From Oscillospiraceae bacterium (GTDB lineage: Bacteria; Bacillota; Clostridia; Oscillospirales; Oscillospiraceae): a stretch of 64,000 bases of DNA. The notes below the pieces were generated by a model. The model did not search any database and had not been told where the DNA came from. It saw nothing but the letters and a program-made list of their open reading frames with translations. Positions 58,311-64,000 of this stretch are shown piece by piece. The stretch spans positions 1 through 64,000 of the forward strand of contig JAJQEJ010000059.1 in assembly GCA_021201735.1 (NCBI GenBank). The letters run 5' to 3'. Position 1 is the first letter of the stretch. Every line of letters begins with the position of its first letter. A program made the translations under genes and the position numbers.

Positions 58311-60907
58311 TACTCTTCTCCTTTCCAGTTTTCAATTTCCACAAGGCAGTGCTCCGTCGCCATGCCGGACGCGTATTTCGAGAGGAAGCGGGACGGAGTG
58401 AGAATATTGATACAGCCGCCGAGGTCTGTGGACTTGCCGGGCTCGCCGACCGGCTTATACTCAGCACAGGACTCATAGCAGTGGCACGTACCCTCAGGAA
58501 CACGCTCGGTGAGCTGCGCCGCAAAGACGACGGAGCCGCGCTCGTTATATGTCCTGACCAGCGTGTGATGCTTGATGCCGCGCCTTCTCGCATCGCGCGG
58601 GTTAATACGGATAATCCAGTAGAACTCGCCGTCCACCTCGACGCGGTGATCCTTGATATCATTCATCCACGCGTCCTTGCCGTCGCCCATGGTATGGAAG
58701 GAGAAGCGGGGATGCGGCGAAAGAACTGCCAGCGGGTATTTCTTGAAGCGTTCGCTATGGTGTCCCTCGAAGGAGGGGATATACATCGGCATCAGCGGGC
58801 GCTCCTTGTCGTCAGTGTCGTAGTGCCCGAAGCGCTTGAGGCTGTTCGAGACGAACTCGACCTTGCCGGTCTGGGTCTGCAGGCCGTCGGGACGGGTCTT
58901 GACGTGCGGCGGGAGGTTCGTCGCCCAGCCGCGGAGATCTTCCTTGCGGCCCTCAGCAAACCAGCGCTGCGCAGGTGCCGACGGCGCCTTGTTCGTGACG
59001 GGCACAATGTAGTAGCCCTTTTCGGTAAAGTCCTCCCAGCTGATGACCTTGGGGAGGTCCGACGCGTAGAACATCTGGCGGCACCAGTCGAGATCGGTCT
59101 TGCCCTCGGCAAAGACATCACCCGTACCCAGACGCTCACAGATCAGGCGGAAAATTTCATAGTCGGCCTTGGATTCGCCCAGCGGCTCAATGCACTTTTT
59201 CTGGAAGACGATCACGCGGTGGTTGCCCTGGTTGTGGGAGTCGGGGTTGTAGCCGGAGTTACTCGACCACTCGCCAATATCCCAGCGCTCGAAGTTGGTG
59301 CACGCGGGCAGAATGATGTCGGCGAAGGGAACCTCGCCCTCAAACCAGATGGATTGGCTGATGACAAACGGCAGACGTTTCGTCCGGTACATTCTCGCGT
59401 AGCGGTCGCCCTGGCCCATGGTGCCGATGTGCGGGCCGCCGTACTTGTGCAGGAACTGGATGCGGTTATAGCCTGCCGCGGGATACTCATAATGGTGGAA
59501 CTGCTGCTCCTGTGACGCGCCGACAAAGCCACGGCCCCACCACTCGACCTTGTCGTCCAGAATACACTCGGGCAGACGCATACGGTCGATATGGACGCCC
59601 GCGCCGGTACTCAGGTTGGAGGTCATGCTCTTGGTGGTCACGCCGTCAAACATACGGAAGGCAAAGCACGCGCCGCCGAAGGTGTTGTCACAGTCGCCGG
59701 AAATGCCGCCGTCGGAGTAGCCGGGGAAGTAGAAGTCCGAGTCAACGGGCGCGCCCTGCGTGGTGCTGAAGAGGTTGATGCCGGGCTTGCCCATGCCCTG
59801 CATGGTGATCAGCGCGATCATCATGCGCGCCCAGTCCATGCCGATGGGGCTGCGGCAGCAGCCGCCCCAGCCGCCGAGTCCGCCGGCTGCCAGCATGGTC
59901 TTCTTGCTCGCCCACTCACGCGCGAGGGCACGGATATCCTCGGCGGGGATGCGGGACTCCTTCTCCGCCCACTCTGCGTCCTTGGGGATGCCGTCGGTAC
60001 GGCCGAGTACGTAATCGACCCACTCGTCAAAGCCGAAGGTCTTTTCCGCGACGTACTCTTTGTCGTACAGGCCTTCCACGAGCCATGTGTGGGCAATGCC
60101 CAGCGCCATCGCCGCGTCGGTGCCGAGCTGCGGGGAGAACCACTTGCCACGGTACAGACCGGCGGAGTGGTTGTAGAACGGGTCAATCCAGACCATCTCA
60201 ACGCCCATGTCGTACAGCCAGCGGCGGCGGATGGTGCTTTCAAACGCGCTGTAAATGCCGTTGTTCGTCTCCGGGTCGGAGGACCAGAAGACCAGCATCT
60301 CACAGTTTTTGATGCAGTCTTCATACAGGTCGGTCTGCGCGGGGTTACCCAGACGGCCTGTAAAACCCCACATATGGGTTGCGCCCCAGTGCCAGCCTTC
60401 CCATGAGTCCGGGTTATGGTCGCCGTAAGTGTAGCCTGCGGCGTTCATGAAGCGGATCAGGGAGCTGTGGCGGTAGCCGACGTTGCCCCAAAGGTGGTGG
60501 GAGCTCGGCTCAATGACGCAGCAGCCGGGGCCGAAGTCCCGTTTGATGCGCTTGATTTCGCTGGAAACAATATCCAAAGCCTCGTCCCATGAAATGCGGA
60601 CATAGCCCGACTCGCCGCGCTTTTCCTCGTTGCGCTCGCCGTTGGGGTCAAAGTCCACGCGCTTCATTGGATACAGATTGCGGCGCTCTGTGTAGATCAT
60701 GGCCTTAAAGCCCTGCGTCACAGGCGTCACCGTTGTCTTACGCGGGGGGGTATAGGACTTCCCTCTCGCCTCAACAACCCAGGAATCTGCATCGTCGTCG
60801 TCAAGATCAATCGGCGTCATACGGACAATTTTATCCTGCTCCTCATCGACGTAGACGAATACGGGGCCGCCGGTTGTCAGTTGGGTCTTTCTCACTAAAT
60901 TCGCCAT
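58310..60907 (-). CDS. Pyrogallol-phloroglucinol transhydroxylase, alpha (molybdopterin) subunit
   Basis: 865 aa, bis-MGD Mo enzyme of the DMSO-reductase family without an N-terminal Fe-S cluster motif. It converts 1,2,3- to 1,3,5-trihydroxybenzene. Several residues I recall as catalytic in the Pelobacter structure appear here with a constant offset of seven: His137, Tyr145, Arg146, Asp167-Ser168-Trp169 (Ser as Mo ligand), Trp347 and Tyr397 (His144, Tyr152, Arg153, Asp174/Ser175/Trp176, Trp354, Tyr404). No Tat signal; cytoplasmic. GGAGGACGG precedes ATG 60907. Related arsenate- or tetrathionate-type enzymes are less likely given the beta subunit. Confidence 0.87.
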   Translation of the reverse strand: MANLVRKTQLTTGGPVFVYVDEEQDKIVRMTPIDLDDDDADSWVVEARGKSYTPPRKTTVTPVTQGFKAMIYTERRNLYPMKRVDFDPNGERNEEKRGESGYVRISWDEALDIVSSEIKRIKRDFGPGCCVIEPSSHHLWGNVGYRHSSLIRFMNAAGYTYGDHNPDSWEGWHWGATHMWGFTGRLGNPAQTDLYEDCIKNCEMLVFWSSDPETNNGIYSAFESTIRRRWLYDMGVEMVWIDPFYNHSAGLYRGKWFSPQLGTDAAMALGIAHTWLVEGLYDKEYVAEKTFGFDEWVDYVLGRTDGIPKDAEWAEKESRIPAEDIRALAREWASKKTMLAAGGLGGWGGCCRSPIGMDWARMMIALITMQGMGKPGINLFSTTQGAPVDSDFYFPGYSDGGISGDCDNTFGGACFAFRMFDGVTTKSMTSNLSTGAGVHIDRMRLPECILDDKVEWWGRGFVGASQEQQFHHYEYPAAGYNRIQFLHKYGGPHIGTMGQGDRYARMYRTKRLPFVISQSIWFEGEVPFADIILPACTNFERWDIGEWSSNSGYNPDSHNQGNHRVIVFQKKCIEPLGESKADYEIFRLICERLGTGDVFAEGKTDLDWCRQMFYASDLPKVISWEDFTEKGYYIVPVTNKAPSAPAQRWFAEGRKEDLRGWATNLPPHVKTRPDGLQTQTGKVEFVSNSLKRFGHYDTDDKERPLMPMYIPSFEGHHSERFKKYPLAVLSPHPRFSFHTMGDGKDAWMNDIKDHRVEVDGEFYWIIRINPRDARRRGIKHHTLVRTYNERGSVVFAAQLTERVPEGTCHCYESCAEYKPVGEPGKSTDLGGCINILTPSRFLSKYASGMATEHCLVEIENWKGEE

Positions 60908-60980
60908 TTTAACCGTCCTCCATCATTCATAAGAGATCTGCGCGTCAATGGGCGCAGTCGTGCGGTTCTATCTGATTCAT

Positions 60981-61009
60981 TTTATATCATCAAAAGTATG
61001 ACCTGTCAA
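60981..61009 (-). promoter_or_regulatory. Promoter of the transhydroxylase operon
   Basis: Minus strand TTGACA (61009-61004), 17 bases, TATAAA (60986-60981), about 74 bases before the start. Motifs TGATTCA (60973, near 61050 and near 61120) recur in this 388-bp control region and may bind a further regulator. Confidence 0.8.
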
Positions 61010-61070
61010 AATTGTAACAACTGAAATGAAGCACTTTTTGGGAAAAATGAATCAAAAAATCATTCATGCA

Positions 61071-61088
61071 TGCAACTGATTACTTGCA
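61071..61088. promoter_or_regulatory. TetR-type operator 1 (TGCAA-N8-TTGCA)
   Basis: TGCAACTGATTACTTGCA, an 18-bp palindrome-like site about 62 bp upstream of the transhydroxylase -35 box. Same form as operator 2 at 61201-61218, with centres 130 bp apart. Confidence 0.65.
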
Positions 61089-61200
61089 AACTTTTCAGAC
61101 ACTGCGCCGGTGAATTGGCTTGATTCACCACAATATGCGCGTTCTCTTTGGTCAATGTGTCTAACTCCGTTTTTCAAAAAAACGTTTTACTGCAAAAGAA

Positions 61201-61242
61201 TGCAATCAGTCACTTGCAAAACCGCGAATTTTCTACTATAAT
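61201..61242 (+). promoter_or_regulatory. TetR-type operator 2 overlapping the tetR promoter
   Basis: TGCAATCAGTCACTTGCA (61201-61218) shares its right arm with the -35 box TTGCAA (61214-61219); TATAAT follows after 17 bases (61237-61242). Binding would block the regulator's own promoter, and with operator 1 could loop the divergent region. Confidence 0.75.
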
Positions 61243-61295
61243 GTATTGAATGAAAAAACACTCTTTTTTCAGCCTTGGGGAAGGGATGTCTGTAG

Positions 61296-61883
61296 ATGAA
61301 AGAAACCAAACAGTGGATTCTGGAGGCCGCCGCCACCATCTTTGCAAAAAACGGATTCAACAGCACCACCACGCGCGCCATTGCGGACTTGGCGGGCATC
61401 CATGAATCCACGCTGTTTCGGATCTACAAGAGCAAGGAGGCACTCTGGGAGGATCTTCTCCTGAACATGACGCCCAACGCGGAGTCCATCGATGTCAATG
61501 AGCTGACGGGGGGGGCCGATTTGGAGAAGGATTTTCAGTATCTCTTCTACTGCGGTGCCATGCTGCACGTGCGGCATATTCCGGTATTTCGTTTTGCCAT
61601 GCAGATGGAGGCGCAATACGACGCCGACCGCTTTGCCAGAATCGAGAGCATGATATCCTATATGGAGCGTTATTTTACCGCGCTGATGCAGCGGGATATT
61701 TTAGTGGAATTCGACTACCGCATGCTTGCGGAGCATGTCAACAGCCTGACCTTTATTAAGGCGACAGAGTTTATCGCGGCGGAGCAGTTTAATATCCCCG
61801 CGGAGCAGTCCGCACGCACCTTCGCCACGCAGTATGGAACGTACTTTGCGCATATTTTGGACGCAAATATTTATTTAATTTAA
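61296..61883 (+). CDS. TetR-family regulator, probable regulator of the transhydroxylase operon
   Basis: 195 aa. N-terminal HTH (STTTRAIADLAGIHESTLFR) and a variable ligand-binding domain ending FATQYGTYFAHILDANIYLI. Divergent from the transhydroxylase genes with two identical-form palindromes between. Ligand is probably pyrogallol, phloroglucinol or a related phenol; inference from context. Confidence 0.88.
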   Translation: MKETKQWILEAAATIFAKNGFNSTTTRAIADLAGIHESTLFRIYKSKEALWEDLLLNMTPNAESIDVNELTGGADLEKDFQYLFYCGAMLHVRHIPVFRFAMQMEAQYDADRFARIESMISYMERYFTALMQRDILVEFDYRMLAEHVNSLTFIKATEFIAAEQFNIPAEQSARTFATQYGTYFAHILDANIYLI

Positions 61884-61917
61884 AAACGAGGCCGGATTTC
61901 TCCGGTCTCGTTTTGTT
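61883..61917 (+). terminator. Rho-independent terminator after tetR
   Basis: Stem AAAACGAGGCCGGA with TCCGGTCTCGTTTT (one mismatch) around TTTC, followed by GTTTG. A 36-bp palindromic remnant resembling the ends of the 34929-35313 element follows at 61926-61961. Confidence 0.85.
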
Positions 61918-61996
61918 TGCCTCTGCTTCTTGCGCTGGGGGGTTCCCCATACCATAAGAAGTACAAATAACCACCGGTGCAAGTAGTTTCCGCAAG

Positions 61997-62620
61997 CTAC
62001 GCCTTCCCCACATGCAGCAAGCACAGCGCAACCGTCATCTCGACACTGCCCGCCATCACCTCTGCCGCGCGCTTGGCAATCTCCTTGGAATATTCCTGTA
62101 TCCCCTCATGGACATTCATCCGCAGGCAGGTGCGCACCATATAGGACAAAAACGTCTCGGTGATCAGCACCGCGTCCTGCAGGGAGATGACATTCGGGTA
62201 CATCGCCTGCAAATACTCCACCATAAAGTTGCGCATCGACGCCGGGATGCACCACAGGCGCTTTGCCAGCGGCTCGAAATTCGGGCCGTCCTCGACAAAA
62301 ATGCGCAGAATATCCATGTGCTGAAACAGCACCTCAAAAAAATAGCCCGACAGGACGGTCAGGTCCATATGCAAATTGGTATAGGTCAGTCTGGCTTGCA
62401 GATAATCCTCGTCAATCTCCACCATGTGAAAGCGCTCGACGACCGCGTAAAACAGCGCCAGCTTATCCTCAAAATGGCGAAAAATCGTGACGGAATTGCA
62501 CCCGGCCTCCTTGCTGATGTCCTTGATTGTTGCGGCGGAGTATCCTTTTTGGGAAAAGACACGCAGCGCCCCCTGCAATATCCGCTCATGGGTCTCCTCA
62601 AAGCCCTTCGTCGTCGCCAT
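61997..62620 (-). CDS. TetR-family regulator
   Basis: 207 aa. HTH (SAATIKDISKEAGCNSVTIFRH) followed by a helical ligand domain. The start at 62620 has GAGGGGG upstream and lies inside the end of the metallopeptidase gene; a longer frame to 62857 is shadow of that gene. No operator recognised nearby. Likely cotranscribed with tex and the metallopeptidase; targets unknown. Confidence 0.87.
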   Translation of the reverse strand: MATTKGFEETHERILQGALRVFSQKGYSAATIKDISKEAGCNSVTIFRHFEDKLALFYAVVERFHMVEIDEDYLQARLTYTNLHMDLTVLSGYFFEVLFQHMDILRIFVEDGPNFEPLAKRLWCIPASMRNFMVEYLQAMYPNVISLQDAVLITETFLSYMVRTCLRMNVHEGIQEYSKEIAKRAAEVMAGSVEMTVALCLLHVGKA

Positions 62621-63023
62621 TGCATCCCCCTCTTTTCCGCTGATCGTGTTGGTCGTGCCACCGGTCAAGATAGGCCTCACGCTCCAGCGCGTCCTTGATC
62701 TCCAGCCCGCGTTCTCCCGCCCGGCCCTCCATATGGTGAGTAAATTCGTGGGCAAGCGTGTCGTACAGCTCCTGCATGAGCGCCTCCCTGTCCAAATCGC
62801 CGTAAAGCGCCATAAATGAACCATAGTATATTTTAATGTATCGCCCCATCTGGTCACGGCAATACTGCCCCATCACATACACCCTGCCGCCGGGGGGATA
62901 GTTGTCCGGGCGCTTGCGCCCCCGCAGGAGCAGGATGCCGCCGTTGAGCTCTTCATAAAATTCCTTTGGGAAACGCTCGGCAATCTCATCGAGCATGTCC
63001 CCCACCTCTTCAAAGCGGAACAT
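62598..63023 (-). CDS. Small zincin-like metallopeptidase (DUF1025 type)
   Basis: 141 aa with the metal motif AHEFTHHMEG (HExxH) and ILLLRGRKRPDNYPP. Family members are small soluble predicted zinc peptidases of unknown substrate. GGAGGGCAGGGCG precedes ATG 63023; a longer in-frame start at 63056 lies within tex. Overlaps tex by 14 and the TetR gene by 23 bases, so all three are coupled. Confidence 0.85.
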   Translation of the reverse strand: MFRFEEVGDMLDEIAERFPKEFYEELNGGILLLRGRKRPDNYPPGGRVYVMGQYCRDQMGRYIKIYYGSFMALYGDLDREALMQELYDTLAHEFTHHMEGRAGERGLEIKDALEREAYLDRWHDQHDQRKRGGCNGDDEGL

Positions 63024-64000
63024 CGCCCTGCCCTCCAACGGTATCCGCCGGGCCAACCATGGACAGGGAAATGCGCCCCCGCTTTTCGTCGCACGCCAGC
63101 ACCCAGACCGTCACCACGTCGCCGACCGCGCAGACCTCAGAGGGGTGGCGCACGCGCCGTTTGGCGAGCCTGCTGATATGCACCAGCCCGTCCTGATGGA
63201 CGCCGATGTCCACAAAGACACCGAAATCAATCACGTTGCGCACCGTTCCGGTCAGCTCCATGCCCGGTTTCATATCCTTCATGTCCATGACGTCGGTACG
63301 TAGGAGGGGCGGCGGCAGCTCCTCGCGCGGGTCCCGCCCCGGCTTCATCAGTTCCTTTGCCACATCACGCAGGGTGGGGACGCCGATGCCGCACTGCGCG
63401 GCGGCCTCCTCCTCCCCGCAGTCCTTGAGGCGCGCGGTGAGTTCAGCGAGCCGCCCCGCCCTGACATCTTCCACGGTATAGCCGCACAGGGTCAGGAGCT
63501 TTCCGGCCGCCTCATAGCTCTCCGGGTGTACGCCGGTATTGTCGAGCACCTGCTTGGATTCCGGCACGCGCAGAAATCCGGCGCACTGCTCAAACGCCTT
63601 CGGCCCGAGCTTCGGCACCTTGAGCAGCTGCTTGCGCGTGGTAAACGCGCCGTTTTCCTCCCGGTAGGACACCACATTTTTCGCAATGCCCGCGCTCAGC
63701 CCGGAGACCCGCGCAAGCAGGGGCGCGGATGCGGTATTTAAGTCCGCCCCCACCGCATTGACGCAGTCCTCTACCACGCCGGAGAGGGTCTCGTCGAGCC
63801 GGGTCTGCGGCATGTCGTGCTGATACTGCCCGACGCCGATGGACTGCGGGTCGATTTTCACAAGCTCCGCAAGCGGGTCCTGCAGCCGCCGCGCGATGGA
63901 CACCGCACTGCGCAGGCTGACGTCGTATTCCGGAAACTCCTCCGCGCCGAGCTTGGACGCCGAATACACCGACGCGCCCGCCTCACTCACCACCATATAG
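63010..64000 (-). CDS. tex: Tex-family RNA-binding protein, C-terminal part (5' end outside window)
   Basis: Transcription accessory protein. About 330 residues are present: the end of the YqgF-like nuclease-fold domain (SEAGASVYSASKLGAEEFPE), the helix-hairpin-helix region (LLARVSGLSAGIAKNVVSYRE) and a C-terminal S1 RNA-binding domain (GTVRNVIDFGVFVDIGVHQDGLVHIS). Open at the window edge, so N terminus and start are not visible. Confidence 0.93.
   Translation of the reverse strand, partial: YMVVSEAGASVYSASKLGAEEFPEYDVSLRSAVSIARRLQDPLAELVKIDPQSIGVGQYQHDMPQTRLDETLSGVVEDCVNAVGADLNTASAPLLARVSGLSAGIAKNVVSYREENGAFTTRKQLLKVPKLGPKAFEQCAGFLRVPESKQVLDNTGVHPESYEAAGKLLTLCGYTVEDVRAGRLAELTARLKDCGEEEAAAQCGIGVPTLRDVAKELMKPGRDPREELPPPLLRTDVMDMKDMKPGMELTGTVRNVIDFGVFVDIGVHQDGLVHISRLAKRRVRHPSEVCAVGDVVTVWVLACDEKRGRISLSMVGPADTVGGQGDVPL

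Noticed and set aside
1..64000. tRNA, rRNA, CRISPR, integrase/attachment sites or replication origin
   Set aside because: None recognised by eye on either strand. A tRNA without clear flanks could be missed; a covariance-model scan would settle it.

Overview
The window is about 64 kb of moderately GC-rich chromosome. It most likely comes from an anaerobic, low-G+C-lineage (Bacillota/Clostridia) gut-type bacterium of the Oscillospiraceae kind. The lineage call rests on the gene types: a DUF4179 anti-sigma factor, a DUF4830 protein, SLH-domain surface proteins, a T-box-controlled trp operon, a Zur-ZnuACB operon, FtsEX with an M23 activator and CtpA, and oxygen-sensitive Mo/Fe-S enzymes. No rRNA, tRNA, CRISPR array, phage or complete insertion sequence was seen.

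Layout. 0-2.3 kb: end of an unknown gene, then an ECF sigma / anti-sigma pair. 2.5-6.1 kb (minus): zur-znuA-znuC-znuB-lipoprotein operon behind a promoter with a Zur-box-like palindrome. 6.2-9.5 kb: stalk-domain lipoprotein, a remnant of a paralogue of it, ppa, trmO. 9.6-14 kb: PhlG/phloretin-hydrolase-type C-C hydrolase plus GntP-type permease behind a clear sigma-54 promoter, divergent from a PAS-AAA-HTH sigma-54 activator. 14-22.4 kb: DUF4830 protein, rsuA, CdaR-like regulator, ftsE-ftsX-M23-ctpA, merR, unknown gene. 22.4-31.2 kb: HTH/SLOG pair (SLOG frameshifted), secreted papain-like protease, two tandem SLH proteins, polysaccharide deacetylase, EamA transporter, frameshifted MocR regulator. 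31.2-35 kb: CAP-domain protein and a metal-efflux unit (ArsR, stand-alone HMA protein, P-type ATPase). 35.3-42.1 kb: T-box leader and complete trpEGDCFBA. 42.2-45.8 kb: secreted and membrane proteins of unknown function, one frameshifted. 45.8-51.2 kb: [FeFe]-hydrogenase-like sensor protein with an ATP-binding partner (minus) and serC-serA-binding protein (plus). 51.3-56.4 kb (minus): cassette of AAA+ ATPase, zincin-VWA protein and DUF4116 repeat protein. 56.5-61.9 kb: pyrogallol-phloroglucinol transhydroxylase subunits plus a Mrp/NBP35 ATPase, divergent from a TetR regulator with paired operators. 62-64 kb: TetR, metallopeptidase, truncated tex.

How it fits together. Two separate loci point to the same intermediate. 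The PhlG/phloretin-hydrolase-type enzyme would release phloroglucinol from acylated phloroglucinols, and the transhydroxylase would convert pyrogallol to phloroglucinol. This suggests a polyphenol-degrading anaerobe, although the downstream phloroglucinol reductase is not in the window.

Three copies of a 175-234 bp interspersed repeat (2314-2547, 14653-14848, 32786-32960) and one 385-bp element with perfect 27-bp terminal inverted repeats (34929-35313) look like non-autonomous mobile elements. One of them supplies the stop codon of the HMA metallochaperone gene. Three genes carry single-base frameshifts at short homopolymers. The least explained gene set is the AAA+/zincin-VWA/DUF4116 cassette, which has its own promoter overlapped by two tandem 20-bp repeats.
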